A DNA stretch of 64,000 nucleotides from Adineta ricciae (taxonomy: Eukaryota; Rotifera; Eurotatoria; Adinetida; Adinetidae). Positions 1 through 11,670 of the stretch are shown one piece after another (the stretch's first letter is position 1; each line of letters begins with the position of its first letter). Both the position numbers and the translations under genes were made by a program. The notes under the pieces were generated by a model. The model saw nothing but the letters and a program-made list of their open reading frames with translations, made no database searches and was not told the origin of the DNA. The stretch covers positions 5,051 to 69,050 of the forward strand of contig CAJNOJ010000255.1 in NCBI GenBank assembly GCA_905250025.1. Direction: 5' to 3'.

Positions 1-856
1 TTTTCGATTAATTTTATAAAAATCTTCATGAAGTAATTCATCTTTTGTAAAAGTACCTTGAAGAGAAGCAACAATTAAAGCTGCATAATAACGACAACAA
101 TCAATGGCCTTCTTATCACCATGTGTTATTTTTGCACTTATTCCTGAATATTCAATGGCTTTCGAAGGATTTTGATAGAAGAAAAGTGGAACAGGTGAAA
201 GACGCATCAAAGCTCCATTTCCTGCAACACCATCGTTACTACAATTAACATTGAATTTGTCAAGTAATTCTTTATTTTCACTTAATTGATCGATTTCATC
301 AAGATCAATTTGATTTTCTTGTGCAAATTTCTTTTGACGCGATTCAAATTCTTGAATTGATTGTCTCGTTGCTGTTCCAATATCAAAACATTGTCCTGTC
401 GATGACATATATCCATGTCGATACCACCATTTATATCGAACTAATTGATCATATGGGATAAAATCTTGACAAACAATTAATGAAATCGCTAAACAAATTG
501 CCATTGATGTATCATCAGTGAACTAAAACAAATAAAGAATTGTTTTTCTTTTAGAAATTCTATTTCGAAAATCTAACTTGTCCTTTTTCCAAACCCCATG
601 TTCCACCACCTTGAAGATCTTTAACGGGATTTTCTTTTAAATAAGTTTGTGGTCGAAATTCAACATGAGCCCCAAGTGCATCGCCAATGGCCAATCCAAA
701 TAAAGAACCTTTGATACCATTGAGAATTCGTTGATCGATTGAAAGTTTTGAAATAAGAACTTTGTTTTCATTCGTCAAATCGATTTCATCTGGTTTTATT
801 ATTTGTTGACGATTAGTTTCATCATGAAATTGCAGATCAAAGCACTTTGTATCCAT
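1..856 (-). CDS. ADP-ribosylglycohydrolase family protein, 5' part (runs off the window)
   Basis: This gene probably removes ADP-ribose from proteins or small molecules (ARH/DraG fold). Two exons are visible. Exon 1 spans 856-578 (93 codons) and contains the GLAIGDALGAHVEF motif of the family. A 55-bp GT-AG intron (577-523) follows. Exon 2 begins at 522 with FTDDTSMAICLA, whose paired Asp residues bind the two metal ions in known ARH enzymes. Further along exon 2, reading TH-GDKKA-DCCRY matches the second conserved block. The phase-0 join restores GQ-FTDDTS, which supports the splice model over unspliced reading that stops within a few codons. The 3' end lies outside the window, so completeness cannot be judged. 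There is no signal peptide, so a cytosolic enzyme is inferred. The neighbour on the right is transposon-like sequence. Confidence 0.85.
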
Positions 857-1546
857 TATTCGAGTTTTTCCTCGAAAATCTTCTTTTTTTCTTCGCTGTA
901 AGAAATGAAAAGAAAACGATGTCGACTTACCTTTTTATATTGGTTTCTTCCAACAAGAAAGTGTCACATGGATAGAGAAAAATAATTCTAGTCGAGACAA
1001 GTTTTTTTCTTCTTCCGAGATAACCTTATCGCTTTACAATGTTATTTTACTTCTGTGTGCTCTTTTGAAGAGTTCTTTCGTGTTTATTTTAGGTTTTAAC
1101 AAGAAAAATACAATTGAAATCACACTGAAAAAATCTCTGTCGATGTGAAAACTGATTTTTTGCAGTAGTGTCAAATTTGAAACTTGAATTCGAATATTCA
1201 ATTAATCGATAGCTCTGATTTCCCGATTTGTTGGAGAGTGCGTAAATGCACTGGTAGCGTGGGTACCAAATGCACGACAATAATCAAACTGGGAAAACGA
1301 ACATTTTCTTCTGGGCTTCTGATACTGTATGTTCTTCAATCGGATGAAAGCGGAAAAGAAGTCGAGACAGTCTGTAAAATTGATTGTTCATTAGGATTTA
1401 ATTCGCTTTTTACGAATAAAGGTCGTTCACTATTATTTGCTGTGGAACAGGCTCTATGCTAAGCTACCTTAACCTATCCTAACCTATGTTAATGTATGTT
1501 ATTTAGAAGATTGGATGATTTGGTGATATTGTTTTTTCTGTGATGA
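857..1546. other. Gene-free stretch between hydrolase gene and element-like ORFs
   Basis: This is presumably the 5' flank of the ADP-ribosylglycohydrolase gene. A 92-codon open frame at 1184-1462 on the plus strand has no recognisable motif and overlaps another frame on the minus strand, so I do not call it. A short repeat of the form 'ctaacctatcctaacctatg' sits near 1470-1490. Confidence 0.3.
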
Positions 1547-2092
1547 TTATGCATTGCGTGCACTCATGATCAGGACACCAGGGTATTTTTTGGAACAGCC
1601 TTGACGGCAAGCTTTTTTTGTTGTGCATCGATGTTGCGCGAGGGCTGTTTTTGGTGTTTTGACAATATTATGACAATGTACGCATTGTATTTGCTGGCGT
1701 TTGGAGTCGAAGTGCTTTTCTTTGTCTTGGTTGTAGTTTGGTTGAATCTTGCGCATCTTTGCTTATGCTGATTTTTTATCGAATGTATCTAGTATTCGTT
1801 TTTGTGCTTTTAGTTTCCAATTAACACTTTTTAGCAATATCACTTCAAGAGAAAGCTCGTGGGAGGTGTCATCTACTGGCCTTTGTTGAATCTGGATGCA
1901 GCCGGTGCATGTGGTTTTGTTTGGACACCATGTCATTTGTTTGAATAGCTCCCCGCACAGTGGTATGTAGGCTTTTACGTCTGTCCTTTTAATACCTGAT
2001 GGTGGACACGAGTGATAGGTACGGCGATGCGGATATTTTTTATCTGGAGATATCTCTTTTTTACAATGAGTGCATATAATTATTTCGGTCAT
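1547..2092 (-). pseudogene. Zinc-binding small protein, broken by one TAA
   Basis: Two open segments (2092-1763 and 1756-1547) lie in the same frame, separated by a single TAA at 1765-1763. The first carries a CTHC...HxxxYHSC arrangement and a later C-x-C cluster. The second carries CVHC...QHRC. Both resemble Cys/His zinc-binding modules. I do not recognise the family. The position, orientation and similar decay of the SGNH-hydrolase frames directly upstream suggest that all belong to one mobile element. This is inference only. The alternative is a short host gene with a recent nonsense mutation. Confidence 0.35.
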
Positions 2093-2247
2093 AAGGTTAT
2101 ATTTTTTAGGTGCAGTGCTCTGTCTGTCGCCGATTGGCCTTTTCGAAGGGCCTCTCTGTAGCCTATGTCAAGATGGGGATGATCGCGGATGTCTTTCTCA
2201 ATTTCTTCACAATATTGTTTTAGATTCTCGACTGGTATGTCAAAACT

Positions 2248-3549
2248 TCAGATATATGTTGCCCCTGAATCAGTTCGATGCTTCCATTTTGAAGGTAGAA
2301 TGATGGAATCGTTAGGAAGTACTAGTTGTGCAACGTCGAAGCTATGTGGATTCACTTTCTCGTTATTTTCAGCAAGTGAAATAAAAATCTTATCTAGAGC
2401 AGGATTTTCAATGCGTAGTTTATCTAATAGCTCACAAATCTTGGCTGGTCCACCGTCTATCGTTCGTAAATGTTGATTGGTTTTCAACCATAGAAGAAAT
2501 TCGGACTGATCGAAATATGCAGTTTTGCGAAAAGATTCATGGGAATCTAATACTATTGTATCTACGCGTGTCTTTTTATCGATTGGTATGTCTGGCGATC
2601 TGAATCTTTTGTTGCTTGCTTTCGCTTCTACATCTACAATTATATTATCTAATAAGATCGACTCATTTAACATATCGCTACTCATGCTTTCTTCGCTTTC
2701 CTTATTCTCATCATTCTCATATAATGTTAAATTTAAGATCTCTGATGATCTCACTACTGCCGTGTCCTCTATTGCTAAACTATTCTCAAGAAACAAACTA
2801 TGTGACGCAGCAAGAGAGATAAACCAGGAACGAAGCGCTTGTTCATATTTCCATTGGCCAGTGGTTGATGGATGTAATCCGTCTTCCACGCGCATATCCC
2901 CTGATCCTAAGCACGCATCAACAACATCAAAATCCAATTGCTTGGATAAGATCTGAAGACGCTCATTGAATTGGCGGTGAAAATCTCCGATGTCTGTCGC
3001 CGAGATCAATCTCGTTGGTTTCCATCTTGGAGATAACGCCAACTAACCAATCGCTCGGATATTAGAGAATGACTGACGAATGAATGATATGATTTCACTA
3101 CAACGCTCCAAGGAAATATCTACTCGATGCCGTGCCACATCATTGGTACCTAACGAAAAAACGATGAAATCTTTATTTGTTACCTGGTTAATGCCATCAT
3201 GCGTTCTGAACCATTTAATCATTTTATAAATGTCACAGCCAGATTCATAAGATAGTTCAATATCAATTAAATTAAATTTTTTAATCATGTAAGTACGTAT
3301 ACGAGAACACATGGAATCCGATAATATAATCCCTTTGAATTTGTTATCATTATCGTCCTTGTGATTGTAAGTATCATTAGTAACTTTAGATGTTGACAAG
3401 CGACAAGAATTTCGATGACGTCTATGATGACATTTCATGTTTGATGGTAACTTTTGAGTACTTGAATGTAATGGTGAACTGGAACGTGATTTCGATGATA
3501 ATTTTGATAATATTTCGAAGCGATTAATTAAACAATGGTATCGTTGCAT
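2248..3549 (-). pseudogene. SGNH/GDSL-type hydrolase-like protein split by one TAG, probably element-encoded
   Basis: Open segments 3549-3043 and 3042-2248 are contiguous in one frame, interrupted only by TAG at 3045-3043. The first half shows an SGNH block I-like start (LSDSM, about residue 79) and the block III signature SLGTND. The second half supplies the block V motif DGLHP with the catalytic Asp and His. The acid/ester hydrolase fold is therefore complete only across the stop. About 150 residues rich in Glu and Ser follow the domain. SGNH esterase domains are known in ORF1 of CR1-like retrotransposons and in bdelloid giant telomeric retroelements (Terminons). No reverse transcriptase is visible here, so the element assignment is inferred. 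Upstream frames to 3778 (same strand) look decayed. Confidence 0.5.
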
Positions 3550-4927
3550 CGTCAGTTTTTATTTTTGTAACATTTTTCGCACGATAAATATCATGACGTG
3601 CACGTGGATTCGAATTTGTCTGATTATCATAGCATATAATGGTCAATTTGCGAAGGAAAACGTAGTGAATCATGCTGTTGACGTTGATTAGTAATGTTGG
3701 TGTACCTGCCTGAAATTTAGAATGAAAACTTTTATAGGAAAGGTTTGAATTTGTACCAAAAAATGAAACACAAGACATAATGTGTTAGCGACAACAGTTA
3801 GTAGATAGTTATCGCTAACCTTCTCTCTTTCATGTTCTGTCATCACACGTCTCTCATCTGGTTCAATATCACATGGAGATCCTTTTTCTTTTCGTTCTTC
3901 TCGTTTTCTATATTTCGTTCGCTATGTTCTCTATTGTTCGTGTCCCCTGTCTGACCGCTCTGTGAACTTGTGTGATCGGTCAGGCAGTTCTCTTTGATCT
4001 ACGATTGAAGTCAGTCGTGTTTTGTTTTTTCTCTCGTCGATTAAATAAACATCATCACGAAGATCTCGTTCCATCTGTTCAACTCTGCCAATCACGAAGT
4101 AGGACAACCACACACCCACTAACCGGAACCGGTACAGATCTCGGCTCTCTGTTGTTTCCGTTCGGTCTATTAACGTCTAGTGGGCAGGAGTCTTGGATCA
4201 GTAACGGAAAAGCTAACATGATGAACGTGAATAAATAATAATTTGTTAAATAAGAAAAGATTTTTTTATTTTTTAAAGTGAAAATACTGAAAAGCTTTTT
4301 TTAGAATGAGCGATAAATTGAGAAAAATCCTTTTAGTCTTGAAAGAAAGCAATATTGAAATTTGAATAACTAGAGAGAGAAAAAACGTCAAACTTGAATT
4401 TTTACGATGATTTTTTAGTCTTTTTATACATGTTTTTTAAAGAATAAATAATTAAATAATTAAATAAATAGGTGAATGGTATATCACGAAGTGAGTAAGT
4501 TGATAGCAATTGGTGGCGAGACGTTTGTGAATAGTTGTCTTTCGACTGTAATCGACTGTTCAGTCTCTTTTTCTTTTATACAGAAGTGATGCTCTTTATT
4601 TTCGTCTAATTGATTAATAACCTTCTATTGATATTTCTTCATAGAATAGACGGGACCTATCGCGAACATGTCAAATACCGAAACGGCTATACAAGTGAGA
4701 GTGCATGTACACATCAAACACGGAAGTATCATTGGATGACGACACAGTATTGCGTAACATTGCCGCTTTTGAATTCTGTAAGCGATTTACTTGTCATAAA
4801 AGACGGTGACCTAATTCTGAATCGAATTGGCCAGGTCCAATGCACGAAAAAGTCTTCCGAAGAACAAGTCTCTCTCTCTGAATAGCCACGCTGACGCATG
4901 TAGTGATGCATTGAAAAGAAAATATCT
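3550..4927. other. Unassigned stretch, partly decayed coding on the minus strand
   Basis: From 3778 to 3550 the minus strand keeps short coding-like pieces in shifting frames leading into the SGNH frame, consistent with decay of a longer protein. From 3790 to about 4600 I see no gene. Between 4664 and 4880 there is a coding-like plus-strand stretch that starts at an ATG but closes after 23 codons. I cannot join it convincingly to the following ORF. Confidence 0.3.
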
Positions 4928-5347
4928 ATGGCATTTTTTTACTCTGCTACGAGATCTATTTTATACATGTGTGTGTATTATGAACATAAACAACACATAC
5001 CAAATCCAACTATCATGATTCGTGCTCTTACACATGATTTTCTCATATGTATTAGAGAACAAATATTCCAACAAGCTTCATTTATTTTCTGTGCTACAGG
5101 TAATAAGTCTCTTACATACAATGATCTATTTACTTTCAGTACCGATATTAAAAGTGCCATAGTCGCCTCGTGCACATCGGCTGACGATGAATTAGACCTA
5201 CACGAAGGTTTGAAACAACATAAGAACGACAGTCCAGATCCCGGTAGTTTCTCTCGTTATACATTACCACGTCTAAATGAAGTATTGAAGATGCGTTCAA
5301 ACGCATTTAAAGATGATTTTGTGGAATCAAAATGTTCTTTTGAATAA
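4928..5347 (+). CDS. Hypothetical protein, possible last exon
   Basis: This is an open frame of about 139 codons whose second half has ordinary, non-repetitive composition (DELDLHEGLKQH, SFSRYTLPRLNEVL) and could be the last exon of a gene whose earlier exons lie near 4.6-4.9 kb. I do not recognise it. Its last 13 codons and the following 3' sequence recur almost unchanged at 6718-6760, so the end of this frame belongs to the unit that was duplicated together with the EGF genes. The start is uncertain: an internal Met at about 5015 is equally possible. A chance ORF is a real alternative. Confidence 0.3.
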   Translation: MAFFYSATRSILYMCVYYEHKQHIPNPTIMIRALTHDFLICIREQIFQQASFIFCATGNKSLTYNDLFTFSTDIKSAIVASCTSADDELDLHEGLKQHKNDSPDPGSFSRYTLPRLNEVLKMRSNAFKDDFVESKCSFE

Positions 5348-5560
5348 CAAATCTGATTTTAATCATTTAAGTCTTTCTTAATCTTCATTTGATTGATCAA
5401 AGATTTGGTCTGTTTTACAGAAGATTTACTTTTCTTATCGAAATTATGAAAGAGAATAATGAAGAGATCAAATTCTTATCAAACAAAATTCGAAAATCGA
5501 TCGAATTTTGTCTCTGAAATTTATTTTTGAAGGTTTTTCCGTTTCCAAAATTTCCTTTTT

Positions 5561-6645
5561 TTATCCTTGAAGAGTTTCACAATTTGTGCCAGAGAATTGT
5601 GATCCACAATAACAGAAATACGAATTTCCATTATTATAACATGGACGATTGTTTCGACACGGATTCTGGGCACAAGTGATTCCAGCTAAATGAAGAGTTT
5701 CTCAAAAATTGGAAGAAATAAGAAGAAAAAAAACTGAACCTGGAGGAGAAGTTGATGATTGTCCCGGATTTATTGGAGGATTTGTTTGACCAGGAAATAA
5801 TGTTGCAGTTGATTGAGGAGGATTAACTGTTGGATTTGTTTGACCAGGAACAACTGAAATTGAATATTCAATTTGAATTTGAAAAGAAAAAACAAAAGAA
5901 ATATTTCACCTGTTCCTCCAACAGCATTTTCACATTGATCACCGGTATGTGTTGATGGACATTGACAACGTGCTCGATTATTTTCAACAACACATGATCC
6001 CGAATTACAATAACCATCAGGTAAATAAGAACAAATAATATCAGTTGTTGTTGAACCTGTAGTTGTTGTTATTGTTGTTGTTGTTGTTGTCGGTGGTGCT
6101 GTTGTTGTTTCTTGTTGTTGACAACGAGATCCTTCATAACCTGTTCCTTTACAATCACATTTGGGTTCTTTGCTTAGTCCATCACCCTCAACTGTACAAA
6201 CACCACTATTGTAACAATAGTTAAAACAGACTAAAGATATAAGAGGAAGTTTTAGAAAAAAAGAAATGTTTAAATGAATTTTACCTGAATATTCTCCACA
6301 ACGTGTTCCGTCAAATGGATATGGACATTTACACGCTAATTTCTTTGTAGTTTCATCTAGATAACATACACCAGCATTTTTACATAAATCAGGAACAAAA
6401 GTACACGGTGTATTTCTTGTCATGATTCGACTCATCAATGGAACTTTTTCATTTGATTTTCGAATTAAATTACAATGTTCACCTTCCCATTCAGGTAAAC
6501 AATAACATATTGGTTGATCATTTTCAATTAAACAAATTCCATTCTCATTCGAACAATAGTTCAAACATCTTGGATCATTTGATGGATATGATTGAACCAA
6601 ATTTTGACACAACAATATTCCAAAGACGGTCAATTGAACAAACAT
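5561..6645 (-). CDS. Secreted EGF-repeat protein 1 (306 aa, four exons)
   Basis: The model uses exons 6645-6285, 6230-5910, 5853-5740 and 5685-5561, with three GT-AG introns of 54-56 bp, all in phase 1, giving 306 residues ending in TAA. The start chosen is the Met of MFVQLTVFGILL, which matches the start of the neighbouring paralogue; a Met six codons earlier is less likely. The protein has a signal peptide, an EGF-like module (CLNYCSNENG...CYCLPEWEGEHC), a second at CTFVPDLC...CPYPFDGTRC, a third at CFNYCYNSG, then a Thr-rich linker, a fourth at CSYLPDGYC...GDQC, a Pro/Gln/Thr linker (PGQTNPP repeats) and a last short Cys-rich EGF-like module in exon 4. It is presumably an extracellular matrix or surface protein. 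No enzymatic motif is seen. Confidence 0.8.
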
Positions 6646-6980
6646 CTTTTCTTTCTTTTTCAAATTGGGATCGGAAAAAGAATTTGTTATTCGTGTGTTT
6701 TTATACGAAATCTTCTATTTAAAGATGATTTTGTGGAATCAAAATGTTCTTTTGAATAACAAATCGGATTTTAATCATTTAAGTCTTTCTTAATCTTCAT
6801 TTGATTGATCAAAGATTTGTTTTGTTTTACAGAAGATTTACTTTTTTTATCGAAATTATGAAAGAGAATAATGAAGAGATCAAATTCTTGTCAAACAAAA
6901 TTCGTAAATCGATCGAATTTTGTCTTCGAACTTTATTTTTGAAGATTTTTCGGTTTCAAGACAAAAAGAGAAAATCGGAT

Positions 6981-7988
6981 TTATCCTTGACGAACTTCAC
7001 AATTTATGCCAGAGAATTGTGATCCACAATAACAGAAATACGAATTTCCATTGTTATAACATGGACGATTGTTTCGACAAGGATTTTGGGCACAATTGAC
7101 TCCAGCTAAATGAAGAGTTTCTCAAAAATTCGAGGAAATAAGAAGAAGAAAAACTGAACCTGGAGGAACAGCTGATGATTGTCCTGGATTTATTGAAGGA
7201 TTTGTTTGACCAGGGAGCAACGTTGGATTGGGAGTTGGTGAATTTGCTCCTCCTTTAAAATCATTTCGAAAATTTCAAGAAACCAATTTAAACAAAATAG
7301 AAGTTTTACCTAATATAGGTTCATCACAAAAATCTCCTTGATATCCTAATCCACAAATACATTTCGGACGACCATTAACAATGATACATGACCCTTGATT
7401 ACACATTTCTTTCATTGGTGCACAACGGGGATCGAGTGTTGTTACTGGTGGTATTGTTGTTTCAGCTCTTCCACATTGTAGACCCTCAAAACCTGTCCCA
7501 TTACAAATACAGAAAGGATCTCCATCTGGATTTAATTTGCATAAGCCATTGTTTTTGCAAAATCCAACACACGCTACAAATCGAATTTGAAATGAAATTT
7601 CAAAGAAAATCTGAAAAAACATACGTGATTGTTCTTTGCATCGTCTTCCAGTAAATTCTGGTTTACATTCGCATGAATATGAATTATTTAGAAATCTGCA
7701 AATACCACCATTTAAACACATATTTGGAGGTGCTAATAAACATTCTGGACTTCGTACACTTGATCTTTCCATAACTTCTCCTTCTCCTTCTTCTTCTTCT
7801 TCAACAGAGAAATTTTCTTGTCGAACTAAATCACATCGTTCACCTTCCCATTCAGGTAAACAATAACAAACAGGTTCATCTTGTTTAATAACACATACGG
7901 CCTCGTTTGAACAATAATCTTTGCATTTATTTGATGGATAAGCAATTACCAATGGAAGAAAAACGCAAATGAAGAGTCGAACGAACAT
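6981..7988 (-). CDS. Secreted EGF-repeat protein 2 (281 aa, four exons)
   Basis: Exons are 7988-7625, 7573-7310, 7252-7160 and 7105-6981, separated by phase-1 GT-AG introns of 51, 57 and 54 bp, coding for 281 residues. The domain order equals that of EGF protein 1: signal peptide (MFVRLFICVFLPLVIA), EGF-like CKDYCSNEA...EWEGERC, an acidic Glu-rich spacer absent from the paralogue, EGF-like CLLAPPNMC...FTGRRC, EGF-like CVGFCKNNG...FEGLQC, EGF-like CAPMKEMC...YQGDFC, a PGQTNP linker and the terminal Cys-rich module. The last exon differs from that of the paralogue at only a few codons, whereas the middle parts are clearly diverged. It is secreted; binding partners are unknown. Confidence 0.82.
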
Positions 7989-8227
7989 TTTTTCCTTTTT
8001 TCGAATGATGAAAATCTCATCGATTTATATATTTGACAGATTTATTTGGATTTGAATTTCAACTTTGAAAAGATTTATTTGATAAAAACAATATTTTAAT
8101 CAGAAAATCAACGAAAAGATTAAAAATCCTTTTTCTTCTTTTTGAACTTTATTAATCTGTAAATGAATAGAAAAATATTTTTTTCTCCTTGATCAATTCC
8201 AATACAAAAGAAGAAAATTTTGTTTTT

Positions 8228-9100
8228 TTATTTTCCAATCCAAAATCGATAATTCAACAAAATCGAATAATCTGGTTTTTCAATGCGATGAAATTCTTCA
8301 ATTGTTCGTTTTCCTTGTTTTATTTGACATTTAACACAAGAACATTTCTCTTCAGGATAAATACTTCCAAATAATTGATCCCAAATTTTAAAAAAGAATC
8401 CCGTATGATATGGACGATTCTTTGTTGATACTGCATGATGTAAATAATGTTGATAGGATGTATTTAATAACCAATGATGAGCATCTGGATAGGAAAACTC
8501 ATATCCCCAATGAAGATAAATTCCATAACCATAAAAAAATATTGAAAATTGAAAAAAAAGTAAATCAATATTTATTGGAATTAATAATGGAATTAATAAT
8601 AATGGTGATGAACCAATGATTTGATCAATATAATCTTCAGCTATAACGGAAAATGGTGATGGATTATAAAATTGATGATGAGACTTATGAATATTCCATA
8701 ATGAATCTATTTTATGTCCCAATCGATGATAATAAAATTCAAATAAATCAACAAATAACCAACTAAGAAAAAAAGATAAAGTGAAATAAATCCAACCATA
8801 TTGATCAATTCCACAATAACTTTCAATTTTCTTTTTTGATATTAAATATAATGTTAATGATGGACAAAATGTTCCTGAAAAAATTCCTTTTAACATTAAA
8901 AGAATTTCTGTTCGAATATTTTCTGGACTTGGATATTTTGGATTTGTTTTTTTTAACCATTTTTCATATGTTATATTAACATATGAATAATAAAATATAA
9001 TTGATGTTAATATCATTATTGAAATAAATCCAATTAAACTTAAAATAAACCATGTCCAAAGAAAATGATTTCCAAAATATGAACTGATTTCACATAACAT
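8228..9100 (-). CDS. Fatty acid hydroxylase / sterol desaturase superfamily membrane enzyme
   Basis: This is a single-exon gene of 290 aa. It has the three histidine clusters that hold the di-iron centre of this superfamily: HRLGH (H125, H129), HKSHH (H138, H141, H142) and HYLHH (H218, H221, H222). Hydrophobic segments at about 15-40, 100-120 and 165-195 place it in a membrane, probably the endoplasmic reticulum. Family members hydroxylate or desaturate sterols, fatty acids or alkylglycerols; the substrate cannot be read from the sequence. The C-terminus has a CSCVKC cysteine cluster, which is unusual for the family. The first 38 codons recur exactly at 11602-11488. The start is the first Met in the frame. 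Confidence 0.9.
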   Translation of the reverse strand: MLCEISSYFGNHFLWTWFILSLIGFISIMILTSIIFYYSYVNITYEKWLKKTNPKYPSPENIRTEILLMLKGIFSGTFCPSLTLYLISKKKIESYCGIDQYGWIYFTLSFFLSWLFVDLFEFYYHRLGHKIDSLWNIHKSHHQFYNPSPFSVIAEDYIDQIIGSSPLLLIPLLIPINIDLLFFQFSIFFYGYGIYLHWGYEFSYPDAHHWLLNTSYQHYLHHAVSTKNRPYHTGFFFKIWDQLFGSIYPEEKCSCVKCQIKQGKRTIEEFHRIEKPDYSILLNYRFWIGK

Positions 9101-11486
9101 TTTCTTTTTTGTTTATTTCACCATTGAATCTCTCACGCCATACTTTTATATATTCATCGATAAGAATAACAAAAGTAAATTTTTCTTTCTGTCTGCATCA
9201 CATAAGTCGAAGAAGACGATGACACGTGTTCTTCTTTATACTGTAAATATACGAAAAAGAGAATCAGTAACTTCATTTATACTTCAAATCAACTATAAAC
9301 ATTGAATAAACTAATTTTCTTGAAAACGTTATGAATTGAAAATCAATTTCAGTTTTTTTTGTATTCAATGATTGTTTAAAATATTCAAACCATCTTCATT
9401 AATAATAACTTTATCTTAATTATCTCCTTGATATTAATGTCAGATTTGATGTTCTACCTGATATACAATGTATATTTCACATAAATAATCTCTTGTGAAT
9501 CCTAAAGAACTTATTTACAAATCTGAAATATAAACTGAATAATCGTTATCAATAATTATAAAAGTAAGATCATTAAACTGATTTAGTAGCTTTCTTCTTT
9601 CATTTTCTATTAAATATGAACAGTCAAACGTGTTAGTAAGACCATCAATTTTTCTTCCATTTCTTTCTTTTTATATTTTCATTATCGTTGAAAGCACGAC
9701 TTTTCATAAACACCCATTCAGTTTCTGAATTGACCTTTTTTCTCTGATGTTTCTTGTTAATTGTGATATCATAAAGAATGAATGATATTCTCTCTGTGAT
9801 GATACATTTCAAAATACTTAACAAATCGGAACATCATTTAAATATAGTGCGTTCACACAATAGATAAGATAAAGTTAACGAAAGTTATTCGAAATAAAGA
9901 TTTATAATAAAAACGATTCAAAATCGATAGAAATTCTATGATATTCATCGCCGTCAAGTTAATTTTTTTCGTATTTTATAGATCAGTGTACAATGTACCG
10001 TAAACCGTTTTTTTTTATCGCGTATTTATAAATATTATTTTTGATGCTTTTTTTCCAACACTTCACTTTGATTTTATACACACAAAAAACTCTATTCGCT
10101 TCTTATTGATTCTATCGCTCTTTTATTTTTCTCTTCTGCGTTGTCTGTGGTCGAAAGAATATCCGATAGATGCTGCATAAACATTAATACTGTTGACGAT
10201 ATGTCATTTTTTTATGTCTAGTTTTTTCTTTTTTATTCTAATATAAGAAAGCGGCGACAGTTGTTCTTCTCTCGTTTCCGCTTTTATATAGACTTTGAGA
10301 AAAATAGAAATCCACCATAAAATCAGACAGCAGAATATAGAAAAATATGAAAACCATCCTTGCCTTTTCTCCAATTGTCTCCAACTAGAGATATCACACT
10401 TCGTATTTTCTATATTTATACTTCGAAAACAATTGTAAGTCCTGGTTTGTGATTTTCTGCCTTTTCTCTTTTCTTCAGAGACGTTTCTTTCTATGCCTTT
10501 TTCTCTTTTATGCTAATAAACAATATGAAAGAAATTCTTTCTTTTAAACGGTCAGAGGAGTAGAGTGGGCAGGTCGTGGTAAATGTTTTTCCGTTTTGAA
10601 AATGGAATGATTTGTCAAAAAATAGCTACAGTAAAGTGCAGTTTTCGTCGAAGAATATTGTGCTTCAAAGAAATCATGAGATTCACATAATTTATCTATC
10701 GATCAAAATCTATAATAAGAAAAACCAACGAGCTTTTTGAGGTACTTTGAATGATTCATGATTTATTTTGAAAAAATAGTTCGTGATCTTCTGGTTGTGT
10801 TTAGAAAGAATATTTATTGCTTCTTGGAGAACAATATCATACTGACTACCTTATTATCTAGGGTTGTTAAAAGAGTCTCTGCGACGCCAGCGAAAAAAAT
10901 TTTCTCGTTTTGTTTTTGAAATTGATCCATCTGGTTCAAACAATGAAATTTAAAATATTAAATCATTTATGGTGCAATTAGTAAAAGCGGAAGCGAAAAT
11001 GTACTTTCGAATTTAGACGCGAGTGCGAGGATGAAAATATGATTTTCGTGGAGCGAATTCTCTGTTTGCATCATGCATTCGTATCTATAAAGTAGATTCT
11101 ATCGTTAATAAACTGGAACTTGTTTTTTTGATGTGTACATCTTTGATTTTGAAAGAAAGGAACATTTTTCTTGATAGTCTCTCGCACTAATTTTGTTTTT
11201 CAAAGTTGAATGAATATTCAGTTGTTGCTTTATTTCAGATAAACAAAAACAAATCTATTTATTATCAGCAGTGGCAAAGTTCTACAATAGCAGAATTCTA
11301 GAATTTTGCTAAAATGTATAATTATTAGTTTCTTATTTAACAAGTATAAGAAAAACAAAATTCTTCAGAAAACTACTTCTTTACATCAGAATTGTGCATC
11401 TACGCGTGTCGACTGTAGTATGAATATAAAAGATCTAAGCAGAATTGTTTTTCACAGCAGAATTCATCCAGAATTTTGGATTCTCT
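9101..11486. other. Long gene-free AT-rich stretch
   Basis: No open frame with recognisable content exists on either strand. The first few hundred bases are the upstream region of the hydroxylase gene. Near 11281-11480 the motif 'gcagaatt' recurs about four times, including a small palindrome around 'gcagaattctagaattttgc'. Its meaning is unknown, but it could mark a degraded repeat. Confidence 0.4.
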
Positions 11487-11670
11487 NAATAATAAAATAT
11501 AATTGATGTTAATATCATTATTGAAATAAATCCAATTAAACTTAAAATAAACCATGTCCAAAGAAAATGATTTCCAAAATATGAACTGATTTCACATAAC
11601 ATTTTTATATACAATGAAAGTCTATACGACATCACACCATACTTTTATATTTGTATACAGAACGATCGAT
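11487..11670 (-). pseudogene. Fragment: 5' end of the hydroxylase gene, second copy
   Basis: A single unknown base at 11487 is followed by 115 bp (11488-11602) that match 8986-9100 without any difference I can see, that is, the first 38 codons of the hydroxylase, on the same strand. Upstream of the ATG the flank diverges quickly but keeps pieces such as 'ccatacttttatat', so this is not a pure assembly echo of the first locus. It is either another allele/homoeologue joined at the n or a truncated duplicate. Confidence 0.75.

Larger units (their letters stand above)
5308..7988. repeat. Tandem duplication containing the two EGF-repeat genes
   Basis: The sequence from about 5308 (tail of the preceding ORF, its 3' flank and the last exon of EGF gene 1) reappears from about 6718 (same tail, same flank, last exon of EGF gene 2). 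The two units are roughly 1.4 and 1.3 kb. Flanks and terminal exons are nearly identical, while the middle exons differ strongly. This pattern fits an old duplication with gene conversion, or a conserved 3' end. Confidence 0.75.

Noticed and set aside
1184..1462. 92-codon frame upstream of the ADP-ribosylglycohydrolase gene
   Set aside because: No motif; it overlaps another frame on the opposite strand and lies in probable promoter sequence.
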